Shown here: positions 43,133 through 52,790 of the stretch, in pieces
Position numbering within the stretch: position 1 is the first letter of the stretch
Layout: each line of letters starts with the position of its first letter
Origin: Burkholderiales bacterium
GTDB lineage: Bacteria; Pseudomonadota; Gammaproteobacteria; Burkholderiales; WYBJ01
Direction: 5' to 3'
Assembly: GCA_022841915.1 (NCBI GenBank)
Contig: JALHQN010000006.1
Location: 248,001 to 312,000, forward strand
DNA length: 64,000 nt
Made by a program: the position numbers and the translations under genes
Notes under the pieces: model-generated
The model's input: only the letters and a program-made list of their open reading frames with translations
The model's database searches: none
Told to the model about the DNA's origin: nothing

Positions 43133-44122
43133 TCACTGCAACTTGATATTGCCCCTTTTGACCACTTGAATCCAGTCAACGATTTCTTTGCCGATGAACG
43201 AGCGGAAAGCGACAGAACCGAGGTAATCCGGTTCGACGCCCTGGTTGGCAAAGGCCTTCCTGACTTCGGGTACGCCGAGGACAGCCTTGATCTCTTGATC
43301 CACCTTGACCGTGACGGCTGCCGGTGTTCCGGCCGGTGCCAGTATGCCCCACCAGACAATCGCCTCGAATCCAGGCAGACCGGATTCAGCCAACGTCGGC
43401 ATGTTGTCGAAAAAGCTACTGCGCTCCAAGGACGTCGTCGCCAGACCGGTCAGCTTGCCTGAGAGGATATGCGGCCGGACTGCTGGCAGTGAGATCATCG
43501 TGCCGTGGCTGTGTCCACCGAGCAGATCAATGACTTGCTGGTTACCCCCCTTGAAGTGAACGACGTTGAAGTCGATAGCGGCTCGAAGCTTGAAAAGTTC
43601 GATGAACATGTGGGCGGTTGAGCCTGCGCCAGCGGTGCCGAAGAACAACTTCCCCGGATTCTTCTTTACGTGCGCGACGAACTCCTTCACCGTCTGCGCG
43701 GGCACGGCTGGAGTGACGACGAGCACGTAATCGCCCTTGCCTACGCGCGAGATCGGAACGAACGACTTGACCGGATCGTACGGCAGGGAGCGGAGAGCCG
43801 GCTGCATGGTGAACGATGCCGGCACGAACGTTAGCGTATGACCATCCGGCGCAGCCCTGGCGCCAAGCTCGGCGCCAACGACCCCGCCCGCACCCGCACG
43901 ATTGTCCACCACGACCTGCTGACGCAATCGTTCCGACAAACCGGTGGCGATCATGCGTCCCACTGTATCGGCACCGCCCCCAGGAGCAAACGGAATGATG
44001 AGGCGGATCGGGCGGGTCGGGAAACCGTCATTCCCGATCACGACACTCGGCGCGGCGCTCAGGACGATCAGTGAGATCCATAGGCTGGCACGTCTGAACC
44101 ACTGCGAACCGGACTTTCGCAT
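43133..44122 (-). CDS. Bug/TctC-family periplasmic solute-binding protein
   Basis: A 329-residue Bug protein. The ATG at 44122 has GGAGGAGG upstream and starts a signal region with a long hydrophobic stretch (SLWISLIVLSAAPSVVIG). Family blocks follow: FPTRPIRLIIPFAPGGGADTVGR, VVVDNRAGAGGVVG and APDGHTLTF. The ligand-side loop has the GGGAD variant. It lies 107 bp after the Ldh-type gene on the same strand, so the two may share a promoter, in which case its ligand may be a hydroxy acid for that enzyme. Confidence 0.94.
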   Translation of the reverse strand: MRKSGSQWFRRASLWISLIVLSAAPSVVIGNDGFPTRPIRLIIPFAPGGGADTVGRMIATGLSERLRQQVVVDNRAGAGGVVGAELGARAAPDGHTLTFVPASFTMQPALRSLPYDPVKSFVPISRVGKGDYVLVVTPAVPAQTVKEFVAHVKKNPGKLFFGTAGAGSTAHMFIELFKLRAAIDFNVVHFKGGNQQVIDLLGGHSHGTMISLPAVRPHILSGKLTGLATTSLERSSFFDNMPTLAESGLPGFEAIVWWGILAPAGTPAAVTVKVDQEIKAVLGVPEVRKAFANQGVEPDYLGSVAFRSFIGKEIVDWIQVVKRGNIKLQ

Positions 44123-44640
44123 CTTATCCTCCTCCACTGAGTGGGTTCTCGTCGGAGCCGCTCCTTGAACGAGCGCTGTTTCCGACGTTTCTGATCGATC
44201 TACTTCAACGCATGGTCGCTTCCGCTCTTCTTCCCGTGCTCGTCATGCCTCATTGTTCCATCAAACGCGCGACCGTCCAACACCAATCCGTGTTTGGCGA
44301 AAACCCCAACCCCTCTCCTCGCTCAGCTGCAAGCGTACCGGCCGATGAAGATTCGCGCGCAGAAACCGCCGCCACTTCGCCATGCAGCGCAAGGCTCCGC
44401 CTGGCCTTGTTCTCGTCTTGGGCGTGACTTTGCACAACTCGCCCGGAGCGTCCCATTCATGAGCTTAGATCATGGTGTGAATCACGTTGTCACGCTTGCC
44501 ACCGCGAACGCGACCTCACGTAGAGATCCATCGAGCCGGTGTAGACTAGAGCTCCACCAAGCCAGTTCCGCTCCGACTTCCTTTGCAAAGTATCGAGCGG
44601 GTTCGGATGGCCAATCGATGCGCACCAGAGGACCCATCGA
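44123..44640. other. Gene-free stretch between divergent Bug and SDR genes
   Basis: About 520 bp without a supportable gene. It must hold the divergent promoters, but no copy of either operator family was found. Confidence 0.5.
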
Positions 44641-45381
44641 ATGCTGCTCGAGAACAAGATTGCGGTCATCACAGGCAACCCGTACGGCATTGGGCGCGAG
44701 TGTGCCGCGCTCTTTGCGCGCGAAGGCGCGAGCGTCGTCGCCATCGACGATAGCAGGCTCGGCTGGTCCGTGAATGGCGCCACGGAATCCGAGATGCCGC
44801 ACTTTCTCGCGGACGTCTCCGATGTCGATGCTGTCGCAGCGGTCGTCGCCGAATGCGAAAGGAAATTCGCGCGCGTGGATGTGCTCTTCAACCTCGCTGG
44901 TCGCGCGGTGAAACAATGCTTTGAATCGACAACCGACGCCACCTGGAGCCAGATGATCGGACGCAACCTCTCCGCGGCGTTCGTCTGTTCGCAGAAATTC
45001 CTGCCGCTCATGAAAAGGGCAAGCAACGGGATCATCATCCACCATGCGTCCATCGACGGGTTTCTTGGCAATCCATCCTTGGCTGCTTACTCTGCCGCCA
45101 AGGGGGGCGTCATTCCACTGACGCACGTCATGGCCCATGATCTCGGCAAGTACGGCATACGCGTGAACTGCATTTCCACGGGCGGCATACGCGATGGCGC
45201 GTCGCGTCCGGACGACGCGTCGCGCATACGGGTGACGCCATTGGGACGGACAGGTACACCTCAGGATGTCGCACGCGTAGCGCTGTTTCTCGCCTCTGAA
45301 TTGTCCACTTACGTAAACGGCGCGAACATCGTTGTCGACGGCGGGCGCACCAGCATCACACAGGGATGCTACGAAGATTGA
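44641..45381 (+). CDS. Short-chain dehydrogenase/reductase
   Basis: A 246-residue SDR. The cofactor motif is TGNPYGIG, an unusual variant of TG-x3-G-x-G, and the catalytic stretch is IIHHASIDGFLGNPSLAAYSAAKGG (Ser, Tyr, Lys present). The late block YVNGANIVVDGG is typical. A ribosome site AGAGGACC lies upstream. It stands alone, followed by a 490-bp gap. The substrate cannot be assigned. Confidence 0.92.
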   Translation: MLLENKIAVITGNPYGIGRECAALFAREGASVVAIDDSRLGWSVNGATESEMPHFLADVSDVDAVAAVVAECERKFARVDVLFNLAGRAVKQCFESTTDATWSQMIGRNLSAAFVCSQKFLPLMKRASNGIIIHHASIDGFLGNPSLAAYSAAKGGVIPLTHVMAHDLGKYGIRVNCISTGGIRDGASRPDDASRIRVTPLGRTGTPQDVARVALFLASELSTYVNGANIVVDGGRTSITQGCYED

Positions 45382-45595
45382 CCGACGCCAGTTCGCCGCC
45401 TGAGAGCTAACGGGGAAAGCAAGAACTATCCATCTCGACAGTTGATGCCTAAAGAACGTGACTTACACCAGCTCGACCCATAGTCTCCCTCCGATACGGG
45501 TGCCGATCTTCGCCCGCCCCCCAACATTAGCTGCTTTACCTGTCAGATCCCCCGAGCTCCGACGCGCCCGTGAATTTCCGAATCGCCGCCGTCGA

Positions 45596-45625
45596 TTGAC
45601 GGCTCATAAGTGCTGACGATATAGT
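45596..45625 (+). promoter_or_regulatory. Sigma70-type promoter candidate
   Basis: TTGACG (45596-45601) is separated by 18 bp from TATAGT (45620-45625), close to the consensus. A GGAGGAGG ribosome site and a small frame follow about 55 bp downstream, and the SDR gene at 45876 about 250 bp downstream. Confidence 0.5.
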
Positions 45626-45680
45626 GGGAGCCAGTGAAGCGCATGCATTTCCCATTATTGCGTTTCGCTTGGAGGAGGAC

Positions 45681-45830
45681 ATGTCCATCGTGTACTGCGA
45701 CAGGACATCATTCCCATTGCACGTGCGTCTCAATGACCTCCCGCGTCGCCTGGGAGGCCTCACCTTGGCATGCATCGATCGGACAGATGCAACGAAAACT
45801 CCTTTGCCCGACTGCATGAGAGGGCTCTAG
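45681..45830 (+). CDS. Candidate small protein, 49 residues
   Basis: This short frame starts at an ATG five bases after GGAGGAGG, the strongest ribosome site in this area, downstream of a good promoter. It encodes MSIVYCDRTSFPLHVRLN and ends with DCMRGL; there is no family signature and no signal peptide. It lies 45 bp before the SDR gene at 45876 and may be a leader peptide or a small protein of that unit. It may also be an accidental frame. Confidence rests on the ribosome site and position only. Confidence 0.35.
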   Translation: MSIVYCDRTSFPLHVRLNDLPRRLGGLTLACIDRTDATKTPLPDCMRGL

Positions 45831-45875
45831 TCGCAGCACTGACGCCCTTGCGCTGACAACGAGAGGAGCACACTC

Positions 45876-46703
45876 ATGGTTGACGAACGCAAAGTAGCCA
45901 TTGTCACCGGGGGAGGCCGCGGGCTCGGACGTGCGATGGTCATGGGTCTGGTGCGGCACGGGGTATTCGTTGTCGCTGTCGACCGAGACGAGGAACCGCT
46001 CGAGGACCTGACTTCGCTCTGGGGCAAGACTCGTCTCGCCACTGTGACGATGGACCTCACCGAACCTGACGCCGAGCAGGTCGTTCATTCTGCCGCCATC
46101 AAGGCCTTCGGCCGGATCGACATTCTCGTCAACAACGCGGGTATAGGTCAGTCGGTCGTGTGGCCGGATCACTGGGTCAATCCACTGCGTGTCTGGAACA
46201 TCGATCTTGAGCACTGGCGTCGGTTCTTTGAAGCCAACACGCATGTCACCTTCCGCATGTCGAAGATGGTGATTCCTCTAATGATCGAGCAGCGCTGGGG
46301 GCGGATCATCAACGTCACCACAAGCCTGGGCTCGATGCTGCGTGCGGGGTTCGGGCCTTACGGTGCTTCCAAAGCAGCTGCGGAGTCCCTCTCCCGCATC
46401 ACGGCCGAAGAGCTGAGGGGAACGGGCGTCACCGTCAACGTGCTCACACCGGGCGGCCTCACCAATACGTCGGCCAATCCTGGTGCGCCGTTCGATCGAT
46501 CCAAGATGATCCAGCCGGAAGTCATGGTGCCGCCCCTGCTATGGCTCATCTCCAACGGCGCCTCCGGAATCACCGGTAGGCGCTTTCTCGCTTCCCACTG
46601 GAACCCGTCCCTCTCGCCCGAGGAGGCCGCAGAACTAGCCGGTGCCCCCGCCGCTTGGGACCCGGGCAAGAGCCTGCCGAAGGAACCCGAACGTAACGCC
46701 TGA
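45876..46703 (+). CDS. Short-chain dehydrogenase/reductase
   Basis: A 275-residue SDR with the cofactor motif TGGGRGLGRAMVMGL, NNAG in ILVNNAGIGQSVVWPDHWV, and the catalytic segment NVTTSLGSMLRAGFGPYGASKAAAES (Tyr-x-x-x-Lys). The C-terminus is longer and lower in similarity after GITGRRFLASHWNP. It has AGAGGAG upstream. It is followed 14 bp later by a Bug gene, so they are co-transcribed. The pair resembles an acid uptake plus oxidation module. Confidence 0.92.
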   Translation: MVDERKVAIVTGGGRGLGRAMVMGLVRHGVFVVAVDRDEEPLEDLTSLWGKTRLATVTMDLTEPDAEQVVHSAAIKAFGRIDILVNNAGIGQSVVWPDHWVNPLRVWNIDLEHWRRFFEANTHVTFRMSKMVIPLMIEQRWGRIINVTTSLGSMLRAGFGPYGASKAAAESLSRITAEELRGTGVTVNVLTPGGLTNTSANPGAPFDRSKMIQPEVMVPPLLWLISNGASGITGRRFLASHWNPSLSPEEAAELAGAPAAWDPGKSLPKEPERNA

Positions 46704-46717
46704 GAGAGGACCCACGC

Positions 46718-47695
46718 ATGAACTGCACATTCAAGGCAACCGTCTCGATCGCGATACTCACTAGCGCCACTTTTGCCCCTGTCGTTCGCGCCCAGGATTT
46801 TCCGAACAAGCCGATCCGAATGCTCATTCCCTCTCCGCCGGGGGGCGGCACGGATATTCTCGGCCGTCTACTGAAGGAAGGCTTTAGCGAACTCTGGGGA
46901 CAACCCGTGGTGGTCGATAACCGCGGCGGTGCAAGCGGTCGAATTGCCGCGGCAGCTACTGCAAAGGCGAATCCGGACGGTTATACGCTGCTCTTCACCT
47001 ATGGCGGGGTACTCACCACTGGCCTGCCGCTCTTCAAGAAGCTCCCGTATCACCCGATCCGGGACTTCACGCCGATTGCCATGCTGTGCCACGTTCCTGG
47101 CGTGTTGGTCGCACATCCCTCGTTTCCCGCCAAGACTGTCGCGGAGCTGATCAAGATGGCCAAGACGAAACCCGGTGCACTCACGCACGGGACGTCGAGC
47201 CTCGGGTCGAGCTCGCATCTGAATATGGAGCTGTTCAAGCAGATGGCCGCCATCGACATGCACCGAGTGTCGTACAACGGCGACGGTCCCGCCCTCGTGG
47301 CCTTGCTGGGCGGACACGTACCCTTCGCGTTCAACAATGTCGTCGTCACGCTGCCCCACGTGCAAGCTGGGAAACTGCGTGCTCTCGGCGTCACGACCGC
47401 GCAGCGCGTACCCAACATACCCGACGTGCCCACAATCGCAGAAAGTGGCTTGCCGGGGTACGAAGGGCTCCTCTTTTACGGATTGGTAGGCCCTGCCATG
47501 GTGCCGCCGGCGATCGTCACAAAGCTTCACGACGGCGTACAGAAGATCAAGCAAATGCCCGATGTAAAAAGTCAGCTCGCACGTCTGGGCGGGATCTCGA
47601 TGGACATGACCCCGGAGCAATTCGGCTCGCTACTGCGGCGCGAACTCGAGAAATGGACCCAAGTCATCGAGGTCGGCAATATAAAGGCAGAGTAA
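46718..47695 (+). CDS. Bug/TctC-family periplasmic solute-binding protein
   Basis: A 325-residue Bug protein co-transcribed with the SDR at 45876. The signal peptide is followed by QDFPNKPIRMLIPSPPGGGTDILGR, in which SPPGG replaces the usual APGG near the ligand pocket; VVVDNRGGASGRIA and NPDGYTLLF come next. It ends GNIKAE. The altered loop may change ligand preference. GAGAGGAC lies before the ATG. Confidence 0.95.
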   Translation: MNCTFKATVSIAILTSATFAPVVRAQDFPNKPIRMLIPSPPGGGTDILGRLLKEGFSELWGQPVVVDNRGGASGRIAAAATAKANPDGYTLLFTYGGVLTTGLPLFKKLPYHPIRDFTPIAMLCHVPGVLVAHPSFPAKTVAELIKMAKTKPGALTHGTSSLGSSSHLNMELFKQMAAIDMHRVSYNGDGPALVALLGGHVPFAFNNVVVTLPHVQAGKLRALGVTTAQRVPNIPDVPTIAESGLPGYEGLLFYGLVGPAMVPPAIVTKLHDGVQKIKQMPDVKSQLARLGGISMDMTPEQFGSLLRRELEKWTQVIEVGNIKAE

Positions 47696-48020
47696 GAGGT
47701 CAAGCCGTCCGGATGCGCCAGAACGCGCTGTAGCCTTAGTTGAAGGAGGCAGAAGCTAGCTCTCCCAATCATGCGAGGGCAGCCGAACGCCCCCTTTGGG
47801 CGGCCCACCGTAGGTGCGAACCTTCACGTCTTTGCATCACGCAAATGCACTTCGACCTCCCCGATCGTTGCGACAATACAAGCGCCCGCTCCGTAGTCCT
47901 TCGTCATGAACTCCCAATCGCTAGAGAAAGCATGTCAACAATCGAACGCACCCAGCGAAGGCGTGCCGCGGATCAATGATTTCCGAGAACGCATCTGAAG
48001 CGTGGGCAGGGATGGTCAGA
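47696..48020. other. Convergent intergenic region
   Basis: A 325-bp gap between converging genes with no gene. It includes CGCCC-CCTTT-GGGCG, a 5-bp hairpin without a T run at about 47790-47805. Confidence 0.45.
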
Positions 48021-48689
48021 CTACTTTGTCACCATAATCTGAAGCCGATACGAGTCGTAGTGGATGGCCTTATCCACGCCATGCAAAACGAGCTGCTGTT
48101 CATCGAGAAGGGAGTGACGAGCACTTTCGAGTTCTTCGGCATCGAGCGCTTCCATCACCACAACCCAGTCTGGAACAGTCGTCGGCCGGCCTTGCCGCTC
48201 GACCGTCGCGACGCTGCTCGCTGCCTTGTCCGTCTCGAGACGATGAGCTCCGACGATACCAGCCTGTTCTGCGAGCTTCGGTAGCGCTACCTCGTCGAGA
48301 TAGCGCGCTGCATCTTCGTCTCCTCCGGGCTTCGGCGAGCACCGCACAGTCAACGCGACGCCTCCGACGCCAATTCCGAACGAGGAGCGCACATTGGTCA
48401 GACCGCGTATCGCGTTCTTGACGAACGGAGTCGTCCGCCGCGTAAGATCGCTTGGCGCGTTGGCCTTGGCCAAGTACTCGTTACCCGTGAGTACGTCTAC
48501 ACCTTGCAATTCGTACAGAATGAGAAAGTCCCGCTTGGCGTCGATTGCCACGTAACGCCTGCCTCGGAAAAACGTCGGCAAACTCACGCGCCCCACCATA
48601 TGTTCTCTATTGTGCCATTCGTAATAGACGTTCCTGTGTTCCAGCGCGACGTCGCTCCAATTGATCATCACAGCTTTACCTGACAGCAT
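48021..48689 (-). CDS. EthD-like dimeric alpha-beta barrel protein
   Basis: A 222-residue member of the same small family as the genes at 30800 and 35214. The N-terminus AVMINWSDVALEHRNVYYEWHNREHMVGRVSLPTFFRGRRYV shows the W-H-N-x-E-H and RR pattern, and a second half with VGGVALTVRCSPKPGG looks like a repeated unit. The ATG at 48689 has AGAGGAAG upstream; a longer start gives an unmatched leader. It stands alone. Enzymatic function is unknown. Confidence 0.7.
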   Translation of the reverse strand: MLSGKAVMINWSDVALEHRNVYYEWHNREHMVGRVSLPTFFRGRRYVAIDAKRDFLILYELQGVDVLTGNEYLAKANAPSDLTRRTTPFVKNAIRGLTNVRSSFGIGVGGVALTVRCSPKPGGDEDAARYLDEVALPKLAEQAGIVGAHRLETDKAASSVATVERQGRPTTVPDWVVVMEALDAEELESARHSLLDEQQLVLHGVDKAIHYDSYRLQIMVTK

Positions 48690-48968
48690 CGCTTCCTCTT
48701 TAGGCGAATCGTTACGTGGGGCCACGCGAGTCCATGCCAAGGTGAACAGTTAGTTGACGCGAAACGCTCCGGATCCAGCGTGAATTCATACGAATGGCGA
48801 TCTCGAAGTACGTCACCCCGTCAACAACCTGTCAGTCATCGCGGAAGACGTTTCATCCATGGCGCGTCGTCTCTCGGCGCTGTGGCTTAATCTCACCTCC
48901 TGCGCTCGTTCCGACTGCAAGACGTTCAAGAGATTGACCTCCTTAGGCCTTTGCTGCTACGCGACAGT

Positions 48969-49949
48969 TTAGTCGCCGACGATTTTCGCAGTCTTGATGA
49001 CGCGTAGCCACTTCTCGTAGTCAGCGGCGACAAAGGCGGTCAACTCCTTCGTTCCACCCGCCACAGCCTCCGCACCGACCTTTGACAATTGCGCTTGTAC
49101 ATCCGCTTGCTGTACATACTTCTCGATCTCCATTGAAAGCCTGTCGACCACTGCTCGAGGCATCTGCGCTGGACCGAAGAGAGCGTAGCGACCCACGGCA
49201 TCGAATCCTGGCACGCCGGACTCTGATATTGTCGGGACATCTGGATATGCTGCAGTGCGCTTTATGCCGGATACGCCCAGCGCTCGGACGCGACCGGATC
49301 TCACATGGGGTACGGCAGCTGCCGCACTCGAGAACGTGAAATCAACTCGCCCAGTGGCCAAATCCGGCATGATCTGACCACTGCCCTTGTAGGGAACATG
49401 CGTGAACTGGACCGAGGTCAATATCTGCAGCAACTCTCCTATCAAATGTCCCGGAGCGCCAACCCCGGTAGTGGCTTGGCTCAGGGGCACAGAGCGCGTC
49501 CGTGCCAAAGCGAGAAACTCTTTCAGGTTCTGAGCCGGCAAGCCAGGGCTGACAACAAGAATGTTCGGAATATTGGCAAAGCCCGCAAGCGGAGTGAAGT
49601 CTTTGACAGGGTGATAGCGCGTCTGACTTTGCAAGATAGGGTTTGTCGTATGGCCGGGCGACGCCATATAGAAAGTATAGCCATCCGGCGAGGCCCGCAT
49701 GGTCAGCATGGCTGCGATGGAACCATTCGCCCCGGGACGGTTGTCAACGACTACCTGGACGCCCAACGCCTCGCCCAAACCTTGCGCGGCCATTCGGCCA
49801 GCCAGGTCCGTGAATCCGCCGGGAGTGAACCCAACGAGCAGGCGAATGGGCTTCGATGGATAGGCCGTCTGCGATTCGGCGAATGTCGACACCGAAAGTG
49901 CCATCGTCGCAAAGATGACATGAATGAAACTGCCGCGTACGCCCTTCAT
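48969..49949 (-). CDS. Bug/TctC-family periplasmic solute-binding protein
   Basis: A 326-residue Bug protein. The signal peptide ends near FAESQ, followed by YPSKPIRLLVGFTPGGFTDLAGR, VVVDNRPGANGSIAA and SPDGYTFYM. The ligand-side loop has GGFTD where most here have GGGTD. The ribosome site AGGAG precedes the ATG. It has no close partner gene, so nothing indicates its ligand. Confidence 0.95.
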   Translation of the reverse strand: MKGVRGSFIHVIFATMALSVSTFAESQTAYPSKPIRLLVGFTPGGFTDLAGRMAAQGLGEALGVQVVVDNRPGANGSIAAMLTMRASPDGYTFYMASPGHTTNPILQSQTRYHPVKDFTPLAGFANIPNILVVSPGLPAQNLKEFLALARTRSVPLSQATTGVGAPGHLIGELLQILTSVQFTHVPYKGSGQIMPDLATGRVDFTFSSAAAAVPHVRSGRVRALGVSGIKRTAAYPDVPTISESGVPGFDAVGRYALFGPAQMPRAVVDRLSMEIEKYVQQADVQAQLSKVGAEAVAGGTKELTAFVAADYEKWLRVIKTAKIVGD

Positions 49950-50982
49950 TGATGATCTCCTATGGTCTGCCGCTGACTCAAGCCGGCGTCCGTATCGCAG
50001 TATTCACGTAGGTGCCTCGTCATCCTCGGGAAGTCTCAACACAAGCGCCTCCATGCCTGAGGATCACTCGCCAATCCACAACGGTGTGTCGCGCGGATCA
50101 GCCGAGAGGACCCCACATCGAGGAAGCTCCGCGTTCCTAGCGATACCAGTCTAAGCCCATATGACGGATAGCCATCGACTGTACCTCACGAGCAATACAT
50201 ACAGAGCAATCGATCGTCTCGCCTACGGCGTGCGTCACCGTGAAACGGTGTGCCGCTGTTCATGTCCGCGGTTATTCAATGATTGCCCGGCATCTGGCTG
50301 CAGATTTCTCGAATGGCGATTCGTTTGCCCCATAAGCTGCCAAGGAGCGGCCATCCATCGTTGCGCGCCCGTACCAAATGTAGTCGCCCTCGCTCGCCTA
50401 CCGCCATACCCGCGATTCCAATCATGCGCACAACATGAAGTCGCCCCCATCACCTAAGCATGCATACGACGGCTCTGTTGGGGTTTGCGTGTGCTGTCTG
50501 TCACAACAAGGAAAATACGAGATTCCGTGCGAAACCTAACTCAGCAACGATGGAGCATGCTCCCGAAGCTGCGGATCGCAGCAGTCGGATGCGAGCAGGC
50601 CACGACGGCATGTCTGCACTCGCGAGCACCCATGAACGAGATCCGCATACGGTTCATTCTGAAAGTCAGCAGCGAAGTCGCGCGCGAATTCAAAATCGCC
50701 GTCTATGAGCACGGTGGCATTCCGCCATGATCTCCTCCGGGCATATCGCACACCCACGTGGAACCCATAGTAACATTCCACAATAGCAACGCAAGAGGCT
50801 TCAGAACCGCTGGCAGGCGTTGTGCGTTAGGGAAGCGTGCACCACCGCGCCGCTCACCATTACCCATGCAGACCATGTAAGGAAGTCGCACCGGTAATAG
50901 CCCATATGCCATCCGGCTTGTTCTTCCCCGTTGGCAGAAGCGATGCTTTTCATAATGCGTGAATCGAGTGAGGAGAATGAAG
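49950..50982. other. Gene-poor stretch of about 1 kb
   Basis: Over 1 kb with no convincing gene. Short frames on both strands lack family motifs, and a minus-strand ATG with GGAGGAG at about 50730 opens only a 12-codon frame. This may be a decayed region or a long regulatory leader for the SDR gene at 50983. Confidence 0.5.
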
Positions 50983-51768
50983 ATGCGTCTACTCGGCAAG
51001 GTCGCAATCGTCACAGGAGCGGGCTCCGGCCTGGGGCGCGCCATAGCACACCGGCTAGCGCAGCAGGGGGCGAGCATTGTCGTCGCGGACATCAACGAGC
51101 CCGGTGGTCATCAGACCATCAGCGAGCTAGCGTCGCAGAACGCCAAGGGACATTTCTTGAGGATGGACGTTGCCAACCAAGAGAGCACGATACGTGGGAT
51201 GAAAGAAGTCGTCGAAGCCCATGGACGCATCGACATTCTAGTGAACAACGCGGGTGTTACCCGCCACCGCCCTTTCATGACTCTCAACAGCGAGGACTGG
51301 GACGTGGTATTGGCGGTTGACCTCAAGGGTGTGTTCTTCTGCGCTCAGGCAGTAGCCCCGCACATGATTGCGCAGCGCTCTGGAAAGATCATCAATATCT
51401 CATCGATCTCCGGAACCGGCGCCTCATCGCATGCTGTCGGTGGATCGCAGGGGGGGAATGCCAATTATGCCGCAGCGAAAGCAGGCGTCATTCAGTTGAC
51501 TAAGACCCTCGCGCGGGAATTCGGTCCTCACGGTATCAACGTCAATTCGGTAGCGCCGGGTTTCGTACTTACTGCAATGACCGGGACCACGCGGTCTCCG
51601 GAGGAAGTCAAAGAACACGTTGCCGTGCGGTCTGCGTCTGCGGTTCTCGGGCGGCCAGGCACCCCTGAAGACGTGGCGAATGCGGTGCTTTTCTTCGCGT
51701 CCGACGAATCAAGCTTTGTCACCGGCCAAACCCTTTACGTTGACGGCGGACGTACGGACAGGATGTGA
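50983..51768 (+). CDS. Short-chain dehydrogenase/reductase
   Basis: A 261-residue SDR with TGAGSGLGRAIAHRLAQQGAS, ILVNNAGVTRHRPFMTL, the catalytic INISSISGTGASSHAVGGSQGGNANYAAAKAG (an insertion of about 10 residues before Tyr) and GQTLYVDGGRTDRM at the end. The ATG at 50983 is favoured because TGAGGAG lies seven bases upstream; earlier starts at 50959 or 50977 are possible. It is of the beta-ketoacyl-ACP reductase (FabG)-like group, many of which oxidise hydroxyacyl-CoA in catabolic loci. Confidence 0.9.
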   Translation: MRLLGKVAIVTGAGSGLGRAIAHRLAQQGASIVVADINEPGGHQTISELASQNAKGHFLRMDVANQESTIRGMKEVVEAHGRIDILVNNAGVTRHRPFMTLNSEDWDVVLAVDLKGVFFCAQAVAPHMIAQRSGKIINISSISGTGASSHAVGGSQGGNANYAAAKAGVIQLTKTLAREFGPHGINVNSVAPGFVLTAMTGTTRSPEEVKEHVAVRSASAVLGRPGTPEDVANAVLFFASDESSFVTGQTLYVDGGRTDRM

Positions 51769-51968
51769 AGCGCCAGCACTTTGGGCCGGCGGGACAGCGG
51801 TCAGTTCTCTCGCATCATGATGTGCGGGCGAAAGTTTAATCGTTGGATCTTGACCATCGCCGCTTCGCGGGCCCCCTCTCGGCCTCGCTGCGACGGATGG
51901 CAAGCGCAGACGAGTCCGATGAGCGCTCAGGCCAATGCGTAGTCCGCGATACAAGCCTGGGCGCCGCT

Positions 51969-52760
51969 TCAGGCCATAACTTTCAGATAACTGGACTTTC
52001 CACCGTCGGCATTGACCGTAGCACCCGTCATCATGCTTGAATCGTCCGACGCGAGGAACAGCGCGAGCGCCGCGATCTGCTCCGGGTCCGACACTGAGAA
52101 GGGGTACAACTGCAACAGTTGATCATAAGAGCGCTGCGCCGGGGTCTTTTCGGCATTAGGATTCAACCAGCGCTTCAGCTGGCGTTCGCTACGGACAAGA
52201 CCAGGAGCGATCGCGTTCGCTCGAATTCCGTTCTGTGCATACTGGGCGGCGAGCGTGCGAGTGAAGGCAACAATACCGCCTTTCGAAGCAGCGTAGGCCG
52301 GCTTGGCAGATCCGACCATGCCGAGCGACGATGCGAAGTTGATGATGGAGCCGCCTCCTGCCTTGATCATGTGCGGAATGCCGTACTTGCAGGCTAGGAA
52401 GGGGTGAAGCAGGTTCAGCGCAATGGTCTTATGCCATACAGCCAGATCCATCTCATGCACGGGATGGTCTTCCTGTGTGGAACCACCTGCGCAATTGACA
52501 AGCACATCGAGTCGACCGAACTGCTCGACCGTGCGCTCAACTGCGCGCGCCATCTGCTCTGGCTGGGTCACATCCGTTTGAATGAAGAACGCCTCGCCTC
52601 CTTGCGCAAGCACGGCATTCGCGGTCTTGGCGCCGCTCTCCCCATCTAGCTCGATCACCGAGACGCGTGCACCTTCACTCGCGAACAGGAGCGATGCCGC
52701 CTTGGCGATCCCCGCCCCCGCTCCGGTGATGAACGCCACTTTCCCATCGAGTTTTCCCAT
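51969..52760 (-). CDS. Short-chain dehydrogenase/reductase
   Basis: A 263-residue SDR. Its cofactor motif reads TGAGAGIAKAASLL, with Ala in place of the last Gly, which is a conservative change. The segment VLVNCAGGS, the catalytic FASSLGMVGSAKPAYAASKGG and the late TGATVNADGGKS are typical. TAGGAGAAG lies before the ATG. It starts 30 bp after a Bug gene on the same strand, so the two form a transport-plus-oxidation pair. Confidence 0.92.
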   Translation of the reverse strand: MGKLDGKVAFITGAGAGIAKAASLLFASEGARVSVIELDGESGAKTANAVLAQGGEAFFIQTDVTQPEQMARAVERTVEQFGRLDVLVNCAGGSTQEDHPVHEMDLAVWHKTIALNLLHPFLACKYGIPHMIKAGGGSIINFASSLGMVGSAKPAYAASKGGIVAFTRTLAAQYAQNGIRANAIAPGLVRSERQLKRWLNPNAEKTPAQRSYDQLLQLYPFSVSDPEQIAALALFLASDDSSMMTGATVNADGGKSSYLKVMA

Positions 52761-52790
52761 TGCCTGCTTCTCCTAGTTGTGACCCGCCGC

